Made by a program: the position numbers and the translations under genes
Notes under the pieces: model-generated
Told to the model about the DNA's origin: nothing
What the model saw: only the letters and a program-made list of their open reading frames with translations
The model's database searches: none
Shown here: positions 17,156-26,677 of the stretch, piece after piece
Layout of the letters: each line of letters opens with the position of its first letter
Position numbering within the stretch: the first letter of the stretch is position 1
Assembly: GCA_964344035.1 (NCBI GenBank)
Contig: CAYFLK010000009.1
Span: forward strand, 22,242-86,241
DNA from: UBA1014 sp964344035
Lineage (GTDB): Bacteria; SAR324; NAC60-12
Length of the DNA stretch: 64,000 nt
Reading direction: 5' to 3'

Positions 17156-18655
17156 ATGGGGCTCCTGCAGCAGTTTCTGCTTTCATGGCTCGTCATCTTG
17201 CTCTTCCTGACAGGGTGCGGGGAGGAACGCAAAGAAGAATTTGGAGGAGACGAGACATCAAACGAAACCGACACATTCAAGATCACTGAAACCCAACCCG
17301 CGGATCATGCTTCCGGAGTGACTATAGGCGTAGCTCCTCTTGTCATCTTCAACGAAACCATCGATCCGGACTCCATTTATACCGGCAGCATTCAGCTGAC
17401 GCATTCAGCGCTTTTCATCCAGGGTACGATACAAATCGATGATAACACCCTCACATACCTGCCGTCTCAATCACTGGAATACGATTCTGAATACCAATTG
17501 ACCGTCGTCAGTGGAATTAGGGACAACCGTGGCCGGACGCTTGAGAACACAACCCGCTGCACCTTCACAACTGAATCGCTGCCGGACCTCGTTGCCCCGG
17601 AAGTGAACTCAGTTTCCCCAGCAGACAATGCCAGCGGGGTTTCAGTCGATACAGTGATTCAGGCAGTTTTCAGCGAGTCGATACTTTCCTCTTCCATTTC
17701 GACCGCATCTTTCAGTGTCACCGACAATTTCAGTGCCACCGTCAACGGGTCTTTTTCTGTGGAAGGGTCAACCGTGATTTTCACTCCCGGAGACAACCTG
17801 AGTCACTTCAGGGATTTCCAGGTAACGCTTGGGACAGGGATCACCGATCTTTCCGGAAACCCGCTCCCGGCGGAAAACACCTGGTCCTTCCAGACCGTTG
17901 GCGGGGTGGTGATAAACACTGCAGATGCGGAGGGTATGATCCTGCTCAGCGGTGGTTTGTTTCAAATGGGCGCGGTTAATGAAAGTCCATCCGACAACGA
18001 CACGAGCAGCAACGAGTTTCCCGTACATTCGGTAACCCTCACCGGTCCCTTTTACATCTCAGAACATGAAGTAACAGCCTCAGAATTCAAGGGGTGTGTA
18101 GATGCAGGGGCTTGCAGCTACACCTATACCACCACCAGCGACAAGTGGACCTATAACCAGTCAGGCAAGGAAAACCACCCGATGAACTATATCAGCTGGA
18201 ACGAGGCCGGGGAATTTGCCACATGGATGACGGCAAACTCATCACTCACCTATCGTCTCTGCACAGAAGCTGAATGGGAATATGCTGCACGGGCCGGAAC
18301 CACAACCAAGTGGTCCTGCGGAGATTCCGGATGCCTTACGGGTGTCGCATGGTACGACAGCAACAGCCGGGAAGGTCCCAAAGAGGTGAAAACCAAACAG
18401 GCCAACCCGTGGGGTCTTTACGATGTTCACGGCAACGTCTGGGAATGGACAGCAGACTATTACAGCGGAAGCACATATACAGACGACGCAGATGGTGTGA
18501 CAAATCCGACCGGTCCCGCTTCAGCCAATTCACGTGTGGTCCGGGGCGGCGCCTATTCCAGTGAAACCAAAAGCCTGCGTTCCGCAAAACGCTGGTATAA
18601 ATCACCAGATTCTCATGCAGGAACAGTCGGTTTCCGCCTTTGCGCAGATCCGTGA
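17156..18655 (+). CDS. Lipoprotein with two Ig-like (Big_5/SbsA) domains and a formylglycine-generating-enzyme-like domain
   Basis: A 499-aa protein with a signal peptide and lipobox LTGC (Cys21). Two related Ig-like domains follow (about residues 45-142 and 147-245), each with the Big_5 pattern of a bacterial adhesin-type repeat ('P.D.A.GV'...'TF'). The C-terminal half (from about 262) is an FGE-sulfatase/SUMF1 fold: MILLSGGLFQMGAV, HEVTASEFKGCVDAG, YRLCTEAEWEYAARAG, NPWGLYDVHGNVWEWTADYY, and a final GFRLCADP. The region where true FGE enzymes carry their two catalytic cysteines reads VVRGGAYSSETKSLRSAKRW with none, so enzyme activity is unlikely; a binding or structural role on the cell surface is more likely. 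Confidence 0.82.
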   Translation: MGLLQQFLLSWLVILLFLTGCGEERKEEFGGDETSNETDTFKITETQPADHASGVTIGVAPLVIFNETIDPDSIYTGSIQLTHSALFIQGTIQIDDNTLTYLPSQSLEYDSEYQLTVVSGIRDNRGRTLENTTRCTFTTESLPDLVAPEVNSVSPADNASGVSVDTVIQAVFSESILSSSISTASFSVTDNFSATVNGSFSVEGSTVIFTPGDNLSHFRDFQVTLGTGITDLSGNPLPAENTWSFQTVGGVVINTADAEGMILLSGGLFQMGAVNESPSDNDTSSNEFPVHSVTLTGPFYISEHEVTASEFKGCVDAGACSYTYTTTSDKWTYNQSGKENHPMNYISWNEAGEFATWMTANSSLTYRLCTEAEWEYAARAGTTTKWSCGDSGCLTGVAWYDSNSREGPKEVKTKQANPWGLYDVHGNVWEWTADYYSGSTYTDDADGVTNPTGPASANSRVVRGGAYSSETKSLRSAKRWYKSPDSHAGTVGFRLCADP

Positions 18656-18816
18656 ATTCCTCCCCAACGGTTCATCTTATCCACAGCTATAAGCGCACCA
18701 AGGAAATATACGAGTCGTTGCATGGTCTCCATTTCCCGAAACTTGAAGCTTCTTGCAGCAGAGACTAGATTAGGGTGTCTTATCCTCTCAATACACTTAT
18801 CTTCTCCGGATACTCG

Positions 18817-19578
18817 ATGCGTTTATTTTTGCTGATCCTGATTGCCATCACCTTGTCTTCATGCTCAGTCAAACCGGTTTACACGGTTTTTTTTGAAGAA
18901 GGCAATTACACCGAATTCACCACGCATTCGTTTTTCCTCGATGCTCCGGGAAACAGAAAGCTGAATTTCGTTGCCTCCCGCAGATGCCCGGGAAAAACAC
19001 TATGCGTCACAAAGGAAATCAAACTCACTGTCAGACAGCAAAGCAAGTTTGCTTTTCTCAAGGGGAAGGATTTCCTCATCAAGGCAGATGGCAGGAGAAT
19101 AGATTTGAACCGCAGGCGTTATCATTTCAATTATGACATAAAAGCCAAAGCAGAAGACGGCACAACAGGTGTTTCGATTGAACGCTGGGTCGTCTGGGTT
19201 CCGCTGGAGCAATTCAGCAAGATCACCAATGCTGAAGAAACCAGCTTTATGATCGGGGAATATTCATTTGTCCCTGCCCGGGAACAACTGAACAACTGGC
19301 GGACCCTGATCACCCACGAAGACCTGCTGCTCACCATGGAAGAAGAAGACCAGCGGGTTTATGGGAAGTACACTGAAACCCCCTTGGGGGAGGCTGAAAT
19401 TCGTGAGCGGTTTGAAAAACGCGCATCAACCGAGGCCGAGGAATCCACCTGGGAACTCGTCAAAGAAAGTGAGAAACCTGAAGACCTGCGCTTTTTCCTA
19501 GAACAATATCCTGAAAGCCCTTTTGCCGTTCCCGCGAGGCTGCGGTTGAAACAGCTTGAACGTAAAAACACCCCCTGA
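18817..19578 (+). CDS. Predicted lipoprotein, 253 aa, unknown function
   Basis: The ATG at 18817 gives a clean lipoprotein signal peptide (MRLFLLILIAITLSSC, lipid-anchored Cys16); an upstream GTG at 18775 would bury it. The mature protein is mixed alpha/beta, and its last 40 residues (EESTWELVKESEKPEDLRFF, then PESPFAVPARLRLKQLER) look like one helical hairpin of the kind seen in BamD/TPR-like proteins. I do not recognise the family. It follows the Ig/FGE lipoprotein by 161 bp and may be co-expressed with it. Confidence 0.7.
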   Translation: MRLFLLILIAITLSSCSVKPVYTVFFEEGNYTEFTTHSFFLDAPGNRKLNFVASRRCPGKTLCVTKEIKLTVRQQSKFAFLKGKDFLIKADGRRIDLNRRRYHFNYDIKAKAEDGTTGVSIERWVVWVPLEQFSKITNAEETSFMIGEYSFVPAREQLNNWRTLITHEDLLLTMEEEDQRVYGKYTETPLGEAEIRERFEKRASTEAEESTWELVKESEKPEDLRFFLEQYPESPFAVPARLRLKQLERKNTP

Positions 19579-19612
19579 GTACTCAGCGTTATTAGTCCCT
19601 GATCCGGCTCGG

Positions 19613-20998
19613 TCAGCCCTCTACTCTTTCCAGAAGTTGTTTCATGGTTTTGCGGAAAAGCGGGGTGATGGTTTCTTCACGGAAATGTCGGCCTCCCCTG
19701 ACGACCTCCCTGCCTCCCACCACGACATCGCGTACAAGGGGCACGTTTCCACAAAAGATCCAACTGTCCAGTAGTTGGTTGCCTGTCTTCCCACAAAGCA
19801 GTGGATGTTCGTCCTCCAAAATCAGCCAGTCCGCACGGTATCCAGGAGCGAGTTTGCCGATCCGACGACCAAGCGCTTTTTGCCCTCCCGCCAGAGCTTT
19901 TTGGAACAGGGCCGCGCCGGTGGAACGGTTCGCGCCGCATGCCAGCAGATTTCGTTTTTGTTTTACAAGCCGCTGCTGATATTCAAGCCAGCGCAGTTCC
20001 TCCGGCACGCTGATGGACACATGACTGTCCGTACCGATCGAGAAAGATCCTCCTTCTTCAATAAACTCACAGAGAGGAAACATGCCGTCGCCCAGGTTTG
20101 CTTCCGTGCTTGGACACAAACCAGCCACCGTTCCGCTAGCGGCCAGACCTTCGCGTTCTTCATCAGTGAGATGGGTTGCATGGACCAGGCACCATTGAGG
20201 ACCTAGAGTGATATTGCTCTGAAGCCATTCAAACGGGCGCTTTCCCGACCAGTTCAGGCATTCCCGCACTTCCGATGCCTGTTCGGCAACGTGCATGTGT
20301 ATCGGTCCCTCCGGGACGATCTTCCGGAATGCTGGTATCGTCTCAGCAAGCATTTCCGGAGAAACCGCGCGCAATGAATGAGGCGCAATCCCGAGCATGA
20401 TTTGCTGATCGTTCAGATTTTTTTTTGAAAGCACGGTCAGCAGATCCAGAAATCCATCCACGTTATTGAGGAACCTTTTTTGTCCCTCCTGCGGTTCCAA
20501 ATTGCCAAATCCGTTGTAGCGATAAAGCACAGGCAGGAACGTAATGCCGATTCCGGCGGTCTTCGCCGCGGAGATAATGCGCTCCGACATTTCCGCGGGG
20601 TTTTGAAATTGATCCCCATTCTTATCGTGGTGGAGGTAGTGAAATTCACCAACCGACGTAAACCCGGACTTGAGCATTTCCATATACAGCTGGGCCGCAA
20701 TAATTTCCACTTCTTCCAGACCCAGTATTTTCAGAAACCGGTACATCCACTGCCGCCACGTCCAGAAAGTATCTTCGGATGTCCCGGATACTTCGGTGAG
20801 GCCGGCCATCGCGCGCTGAAATGCATGGGAATGAACATTCGGCATTCCGGGGACCACCGGGCCGCATGCTCGGTTTTCAGCATCATCGGACCTTCCCGTG
20901 ACGATTTCATTGATGAAGCCCTCATCGCCGACACGGATGACCCGGTTTTCCGCCCATCCCTGGGGCAGCAGGATACGCTCGCAATAGATAGATTTCAT
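19613..20998 (-). CDS. hutF: Formimidoylglutamate deiminase
   Basis: About 461 aa of the amidohydrolase superfamily. Metal and catalytic motifs are PNVHSHAFQRAMAG, HMHVAEQASEVREC, LVHATHLTDEE and GTDSHVSIS, typical of HutF. The enzyme hydrolyses N-formimidoyl-L-glutamate to N-formyl-L-glutamate and ammonia, the fourth step of the five-step histidine degradation route. The ATG at 20998 aligns with family starts; a longer start at 21064 is less likely. It is divergent from hutI with 87 bp between, which must contain both promoters. Confidence 0.92.
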   Translation of the reverse strand: MKSIYCERILLPQGWAENRVIRVGDEGFINEIVTGRSDDAENRACGPVVPGMPNVHSHAFQRAMAGLTEVSGTSEDTFWTWRQWMYRFLKILGLEEVEIIAAQLYMEMLKSGFTSVGEFHYLHHDKNGDQFQNPAEMSERIISAAKTAGIGITFLPVLYRYNGFGNLEPQEGQKRFLNNVDGFLDLLTVLSKKNLNDQQIMLGIAPHSLRAVSPEMLAETIPAFRKIVPEGPIHMHVAEQASEVRECLNWSGKRPFEWLQSNITLGPQWCLVHATHLTDEEREGLAASGTVAGLCPSTEANLGDGMFPLCEFIEEGGSFSIGTDSHVSISVPEELRWLEYQQRLVKQKRNLLACGANRSTGAALFQKALAGGQKALGRRIGKLAPGYRADWLILEDEHPLLCGKTGNQLLDSWIFCGNVPLVRDVVVGGREVVRGGRHFREETITPLFRKTMKQLLERVEG

Positions 20999-21085
20999 GC
21001 TAATGCAATTGATTTGTTTTGATTTGTTGCCCGTGTTATACATCCTGAAGTAGGATGCCTGCAATTCTTTTTCCGTTCGTTCATC

Positions 21086-22321
21086 ATGAATACAAGACCA
21101 CCATGGGATACATTATGGCTGGGGGTGAAACTTGCCAGGATGACTTTAGACGGTGGACCTTACGGTTTGATTGAGGATGGCGCATTGGCAGTGAAATCCG
21201 GGGAAATCTGCTGGCTTGGAGAATCCGATCAACTACCTGGCGTTGCGGAAATGCTGGCGCCAGAAATCCATAAGGGGTTGGGGATGTGTGTCACCCCCGG
21301 CCTGATCGATTGCCACACTCACCTGGTGTACGCGGGAACCCGGGCGCGTGAATTCGAAATGCGATTACAGGGGGCAACCTACGAAGAATTGTCCCAAGCA
21401 GGAGGAGGGATCCTGGCCACTGTCCAGGCCACACGTTCGGCATCGCGGGAAACGCTCAACCGGGAATCGCTTCCCCGGCTCAGGGTACTGATGAACGAAG
21501 GGGTCACCACGGTGGAGATCAAATCCGGTTATGGACTGGAGACAGCAGCGGAATTGAAAATGCTGCGCGCTGCCCGGAAACTGGAAAGCGAGCATCCGGT
21601 TTCAGTCAAAACCACTTTTCTCGGCGCGCACGCGCTTCCACCTGAATTCCGGGAAAATTCCGACGCATATATCGGCGTGGTGTGTGATGAAATGATCCCG
21701 GAAGTTTCCCGTTTACAGCTTGCCGATACGGTAGATGTTTTCTGCGAGAAAATCGGGTTCACCCTGGAACAGACCAAGCGTGTTTTCCTAAGCGCACGGG
21801 AGCATGGACTTGCAGTAAAACTCCATGCGGAACAGCTTAGCGACCAGAAAGGCGCTAAACTTGCCGCCAGTTTCAACGCGCTTTCAGCGGACCACCTGGA
21901 ATATGTCCGTGAAGACGGCGTACGGGCAATGGCCGAATCCGGAACAGTCGCAACCCTGCTGCCAGGGGCATTTTATTTCTTGCGGGAAACCCGGAAGCCG
22001 CCGCTTGAACTCTTCAGGAAATACTTCGTGCCAATTGCATTGGCAACGGATTGCAACCCCGGCACTTCTCCGGTCACTTCACCGCTGCTGATACTGAACA
22101 TGGCCTGCACCCTCTTCAACATGACCCCTGAGGAGGCCCTGGCCGGGATGACACGCAATGCCGCAATAGCCCTGGGTTTGCGGGACCGAGGGACCCTGGA
22201 ACCCGGGAAACGGGCGGATTTGGTTTTTTGGAACATAGAACATCCCGCGGAATTGTCTTACCGAATCGGATACAACCCATGTAAAATGGTGGTACAGGAT
22301 GGGAAAGTTGTGCGTTCGTGA
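21086..22321 (+). CDS. hutI: Imidazolonepropionase
   Basis: A 411-aa amidohydrolase with the metal ligands in PGLIDCHTHLVYAGTRAREFEMR, HAEQLSDQKGAKLA, SADHLEYV and ALATDCNPGTSP, all specific to HutI. It opens the imidazolone ring to give N-formimidoyl-L-glutamate, the third step of histidine degradation. It is the first gene of hutI-hutU-hutH on the plus strand, and the product passes to HutF encoded divergently. Confidence 0.96.
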   Translation: MNTRPPWDTLWLGVKLARMTLDGGPYGLIEDGALAVKSGEICWLGESDQLPGVAEMLAPEIHKGLGMCVTPGLIDCHTHLVYAGTRAREFEMRLQGATYEELSQAGGGILATVQATRSASRETLNRESLPRLRVLMNEGVTTVEIKSGYGLETAAELKMLRAARKLESEHPVSVKTTFLGAHALPPEFRENSDAYIGVVCDEMIPEVSRLQLADTVDVFCEKIGFTLEQTKRVFLSAREHGLAVKLHAEQLSDQKGAKLAASFNALSADHLEYVREDGVRAMAESGTVATLLPGAFYFLRETRKPPLELFRKYFVPIALATDCNPGTSPVTSPLLILNMACTLFNMTPEEALAGMTRNAAIALGLRDRGTLEPGKRADLVFWNIEHPAELSYRIGYNPCKMVVQDGKVVRS

Positions 22322-22370
22322 TGTGAACGTAGCTTAAGGAAAACGTTTTCCATATTCAAAAAGAAAAAAG

Positions 22371-24047
22371 ATGAACATGTTGACACGTATGGATCCCTCG
22401 CGCAGCATCCGCTCGCCCAGAGGTTCAAACCTGAGCTGCAAAAGCTGGCTGACTGAGGCGCCGATGCGGATGCTGATGAACAACCTCGACCCGGAGGTGG
22501 CGGAAAATCCCGGAGAGCTGGTTGTCTACGGAGGAATCGGAAGGGCAGCCAGGGACTGGAACTGTTACGACCGGATTGTCGAAACCCTCAAGCGCCTGGA
22601 AATGCATGAAAGCCTGCTCATTCAATCCGGAAAACCTGTAGGGGTTTTTGAAACCCATGCCGATGCCCCAAGGGTTTTGATTGCCAATTCAAACCTTGTC
22701 CCGCACTGGGCCACCTGGGAGCATTTTCATGAACTGGACCGTAAGGGGCTTTTCATGTTCGGCCAGATGACCGCCGGTTCATGGATTTATATTGCAAGCC
22801 AGGGGATCATCCAGGGGACCTACGAAACCTTCGTCGAACTTGGAAGACAAAACTACCGGGAAAACTGGTCCGGCAAATGGATCCTCACCGCCGGACTCGG
22901 AGGAATGGGAGGCGCGCAGCCGTTGGCGGCAACCATGGCAGGCGCCTCGATCCTGGTAGTTGAATGCGAACCCACGCGCATCAAACGCAGGCTGGAGACC
23001 GGTTATCTTGATGTAAGCACTGAAACACTGGACGAAGCGCTGTCTGTCATCCAGCAGCATACCCGGTCGAAAAAACCCATTTCGGTGGGTTTACTCGGCA
23101 ACGCGGCTGAAGTTCTTCCGGAACTGGTCAAACGGGATATACAGCCACACGCCGTCACCGATCAAACCTCCGCGCATGATCCGCTCAACGGATACCTGCC
23201 CTCGGGATGGTCCCTGGAAAAAGCGGCGGAATTGCGAACAAAAAACCCACGGCTGGTGATTGACGCGGCAAAGGATTCAATGGCGGTGCACGTGCGGGCC
23301 ATGTTGGATTTTCACCGGAAGGGTATCCCCACCATCGATTACGGAAACAACATCCGCCAGATGGCGCTGGAAAAAGGAGTAGACGATGCCTTTGACTTCC
23401 CAGGGTTTGTGCCTGCCTGCATCAGGAAACTTTTCTGCAGGGGATATGGCCCTTTTCGCTGGGCGGCGCTTTCCGGTGACCCCGAGGACATTTACCGCAC
23501 TGACGCTAAAGTAAAGGAACTGATTCCGGATGACCCGCATCTGGGGAATTGGCTCGATATTGCCCGCCGGAGTATCCAGTTCCAGGGACTGCCCGCGCGG
23601 ATTTGCTGGGTTGGGCTCAAGGACCGCGCCAGGCTGGGAACGGCATTCAACGAAATGGTGCGCACGGGAGAACTGCAGGCGCCGGTTGTCATCGGCCGAG
23701 ACCACCTCGATTCCGGATCTGTAGCCAGCCCGAACCGGGAAACGGAAGGTATGCTGGATGGAAGCGACGCCGTCTCAGACTGGCCGCTACTCAACGCGCT
23801 GCTCAACACAGCAAGCGGTGCAACCTGGGTCAGCTTTCATCATGGCGGCGGCGTCGGGATGGGATTTGCGCAGCACGCAGGCATGGTCATTGTCTGCGAC
23901 GGTACAGCTGAAGCCGATGCACGCCTGAGACGGGTTTTACGCAATGACCCGGGAACTGGCGTGATGCGCCACGCGGACGCGGGATACGAAGACGCGAAAG
24001 AATGCGCGCGGGACAGCGGACTCGACATGCCCATGCTCAACATTTGA
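22371..24047 (+). CDS. hutU: Urocanate hydratase (urocanase)
   Basis: A 558-aa HutU of normal length. The NAD-binding segment GLGGMGGAQPLAATMAGAS and the following ECEPTRIKRRLETGYLD are diagnostic, as are SWIYIASQGIIQGTYETFVE and GYGPFRWAALSGDPEDI near the C-terminus. The enzyme adds water to urocanate, using tightly bound NAD+ as an electrophile, to form imidazolone propionate. It starts 49 bp after hutI and ends 23 bp before hutH. Confidence 0.97.
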   Translation: MNMLTRMDPSRSIRSPRGSNLSCKSWLTEAPMRMLMNNLDPEVAENPGELVVYGGIGRAARDWNCYDRIVETLKRLEMHESLLIQSGKPVGVFETHADAPRVLIANSNLVPHWATWEHFHELDRKGLFMFGQMTAGSWIYIASQGIIQGTYETFVELGRQNYRENWSGKWILTAGLGGMGGAQPLAATMAGASILVVECEPTRIKRRLETGYLDVSTETLDEALSVIQQHTRSKKPISVGLLGNAAEVLPELVKRDIQPHAVTDQTSAHDPLNGYLPSGWSLEKAAELRTKNPRLVIDAAKDSMAVHVRAMLDFHRKGIPTIDYGNNIRQMALEKGVDDAFDFPGFVPACIRKLFCRGYGPFRWAALSGDPEDIYRTDAKVKELIPDDPHLGNWLDIARRSIQFQGLPARICWVGLKDRARLGTAFNEMVRTGELQAPVVIGRDHLDSGSVASPNRETEGMLDGSDAVSDWPLLNALLNTASGATWVSFHHGGGVGMGFAQHAGMVIVCDGTAEADARLRRVLRNDPGTGVMRHADAGYEDAKECARDSGLDMPMLNI

Positions 24048-24070
24048 TACTGCGTAAAACCCATAAAACC

Positions 24071-25597
24071 ATGGTACAGATCACCATACGGGACGGAGTA
24101 CTCACCCTTGCGGAAATAAAGGCGGTCCTGCGCGCCCCTGTCCAAATTGAATTCGACAACGATTGCCTGAACAGAATCCGCGCGGCGGAGGATTCGGTGA
24201 AGAAAATCATTGAAACCGGGCAATCGGTATACGGGATCAACACCGGGTTCGGATCACTCGCGCAAACGCTGATCCCTCCCGAGAAGCTGGAAAAACTGCA
24301 GCGTAACCTGGTGCTTTCCCATGCCGCGGGCACGGGACCAATACTTGACGACGGCATTGTGCGATTGATCCTGGTGCTCAAGATCAACAGCCTTGCGCGC
24401 GGTTTGTCCGGTATCAGCATGAAAACCATGGAATACCTGCAGGCGTTGATCCATGCTGACGTACTGCCCTGCATCCCGGCCAAGGGCTCGGTCGGTGCAT
24501 CCGGCGATCTCGCTCCGCTTGCACACCTCAGTTCAGTGCTGCTTGGAGAAGGTGAAGTCAGGATGAAAGGCGAGTTCGTCGCCGCTTGGGACGCGCTGCG
24601 GCAAATGGGACTGGAACAGCTTGAACTGCATCCGAAAGAAGGGCTGGCCCTGCTAAACGGAACCCAGGTTTCCACCGCGCTGGCCCTGGCCGGATTGTTT
24701 GCAGCGGAAGACCGCATTTCCTCGGCAATAGTGGTTGGCGCTCTTTCTCTCGAAGCAATCCTGGGCAGCCACAAACCTTTTGACGCACGGATACATGCGG
24801 CACGCGGACTGCGAGGTCAATGCGACGTTGCCAAGAACTTCAGAACCCTTCTTCATGAAAGTGAAATCAACCGGTCGCACCAGGACTGCGATCACATACA
24901 GGATCCATATTCACTGCGCTGCCAGCCGCAGGTATTGGGGGCATGCGTGGATCAACTACGTTTCGCGGGAAGCCAACTCCGCATTGAAGCAAACGCGGTG
25001 ACGGACAACCCGCTGGTGTTTCCGGATGAACAGGAAATCCTTTCCGGAGGCAACTTTCACGCGGAACCGGTAGCAATGGCAGCGGATGGGCTGGCGCTTT
25101 GCCTGGCGGAAACCGGGGCTTTGTCCGAACGCAGGATATCGCTGCTGACAGACACTCATTTCAGCAAACTCCCTCCCTTTCTTACGGAAAATCCAGGGAT
25201 CAATTCCGGCTTCATGATTGCGCAAATCAGTGCCGCTTCACTGGCCAGCGAAAACAAATCAATGGCCCATCCCGCTTCGGTGGACAGCATTCCCACCTCC
25301 GCAAACCAGGAAGACCATGTTAGCATGGCGACTTTTGCGGCCAGAAGACTGCTTGAAATGGCTGAAAACAGTGCTGTCATTCTCGGCATCGAACTGCTTG
25401 CCGCCTCTCAAGGCATCGATTTCCGCCGGCCACTGAAAACTACTCGACCGCTTGAAGAAGCCCACAGCATGGTCCGCAAGCGGATCCCGCATCTTGATCA
25501 GGACCGTCCACTGGCGCCTGACATCGAAGACGCGGCGGAAATCATCAGACGCGGATTGTTCAGCGGATGGATGGACCCGCCTTTGATAGAGAACTGA
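24071..25597 (+). CDS. hutH: Histidine ammonia-lyase
   Basis: A 508-aa aromatic amino acid lyase. The Ala-Ser-Gly triad that forms the MIO cofactor is at residues 143-145 within GSVGASGDLAPLAH. Other family marks are YGINTGFGSLA, the catalytic-loop region and QDPYSLRCQPQVLGA. It removes ammonia from L-histidine to give urocanate, the first step of the pathway. The ATG at 24071 was chosen because it aligns with family starts; an upstream start would run into hutU. Confidence 0.97.
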   Translation: MVQITIRDGVLTLAEIKAVLRAPVQIEFDNDCLNRIRAAEDSVKKIIETGQSVYGINTGFGSLAQTLIPPEKLEKLQRNLVLSHAAGTGPILDDGIVRLILVLKINSLARGLSGISMKTMEYLQALIHADVLPCIPAKGSVGASGDLAPLAHLSSVLLGEGEVRMKGEFVAAWDALRQMGLEQLELHPKEGLALLNGTQVSTALALAGLFAAEDRISSAIVVGALSLEAILGSHKPFDARIHAARGLRGQCDVAKNFRTLLHESEINRSHQDCDHIQDPYSLRCQPQVLGACVDQLRFAGSQLRIEANAVTDNPLVFPDEQEILSGGNFHAEPVAMAADGLALCLAETGALSERRISLLTDTHFSKLPPFLTENPGINSGFMIAQISAASLASENKSMAHPASVDSIPTSANQEDHVSMATFAARRLLEMAENSAVILGIELLAASQGIDFRRPLKTTRPLEEAHSMVRKRIPHLDQDRPLAPDIEDAAEIIRRGLFSGWMDPPLIEN

Positions 25598-25611
25598 ATC
25601 CAAACCCCTTC

Positions 25612-26667
25612 ATGCGAAGAAGAGGTTTCCTGTTGCTGGTCACGCTGCTGCTGGCCATGGCAGTGGGAATCCTGATGCTCAATTGGTACCAGCAAGCCGT
25701 CCAAAACCGCTATCAAGCTTCCGCATTCCTGAAAACGCAGGTTTTTTTCCAGGAATTGAACAGTGCGGTTTTGCACACCATTCACCATTTTCGGCAACAT
25801 ACTGCTGAAGAATTGATAAACGGTGATATTCCACTTGAAGAAGTGGGGTTTCAGCAAAACCTCTCCCACTGGTCCACCAGCACTGTCGCAGAGGGTTCCA
25901 TGCTGATGATAACTTTGGTTTCAACCGATGAACCGGATTCACAGGGCTTCGAACTGCTGTTAAAAGTAAAGGAACAAAATCTGAGCGAGCGTCCCTGGTT
26001 TCTTTTCCACCCGGAGCAATGGGGTATACCCTCAATGCTGGAAGTGGCGCAGGAATCCCAAGCACTGCTGCAATGGGAGCAGCGCCCATTCTGGCTTCCC
26101 GAAAACCCTGACTCAACGCGGTACGATCAGATTTTGGAAAACGTCGCCATGATAGCACTTGAGGGGGCCACGATGGTGATCACACATGACAATGGTTCCA
26201 TAAGTCAGTTCGTTCTGCCACTTTCGGGATACAATGTAAGGGTTCTGCAATCGGAAAATACAGAAGAAACACTTGTGATCAAGAGTGTCTTTGAAAGCCT
26301 GATTCCGCAAACGCTGCTGATCCAGACAGACGGGTCACTGTCACTGCATATAGAGGGGTCCTCCGGTTTTCCGGAAAACCAACCAAGGCTGTTTATCGAC
26401 ACCGGGAAGACATTGACACTCAGCTCAGTAGACGAATCTTCGTCAAGAGGCGGTGTCAGCGGGTATTTCCGTGTGCGTGGAAAAACCTGCGTACGGTTTG
26501 ATGGTATTTTGGAGGAAGTATACTGGAAAGGCAGTCTTATCTGCAATTATCCACCGGCACAAAGTGGAAAATTGCTCATAAAGCACCATCCATTCACCGG
26601 ATCGGTTCCCGCGGGATTCACCCGACAATATCTGCACGCTAATGGAGTCCGCCTCCTGGAAGAATGA
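25612..26667 (+). CDS. Prepilin-like protein (PilX/GspK-type N-terminus), 351 aa
   Basis: The protein begins MRRRGFLLLVTLLLAMAVGI: a short basic leader, a G-F cleavage site and a long hydrophobic helix, as in class III/type IV prepilins and minor pseudopilins. The remainder is a predicted extracellular domain with no recognised fold; cysteines are few (CVRFDG, LICNYPP). It starts 14 bp after hutH, so it may be read through from the hut genes, although its function appears unrelated. No other pilus gene is next to it; the nearest related gene is the prepilin-peptidase-like gene at 46361. Which secretion or pilus system it serves is unknown. Confidence 0.55.
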   Translation: MRRRGFLLLVTLLLAMAVGILMLNWYQQAVQNRYQASAFLKTQVFFQELNSAVLHTIHHFRQHTAEELINGDIPLEEVGFQQNLSHWSTSTVAEGSMLMITLVSTDEPDSQGFELLLKVKEQNLSERPWFLFHPEQWGIPSMLEVAQESQALLQWEQRPFWLPENPDSTRYDQILENVAMIALEGATMVITHDNGSISQFVLPLSGYNVRVLQSENTEETLVIKSVFESLIPQTLLIQTDGSLSLHIEGSSGFPENQPRLFIDTGKTLTLSSVDESSSRGGVSGYFRVRGKTCVRFDGILEEVYWKGSLICNYPPAQSGKLLIKHHPFTGSVPAGFTRQYLHANGVRLLEE

Positions 26668-26677
26668 AGCAGTGTGT

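Noticed and set aside
23405..23425. CCTGCCTGCATCAGG in hutU as another copy
   Set aside because: It encodes conserved urocanase residues (FVPACIRK) with no insertion relative to the family.
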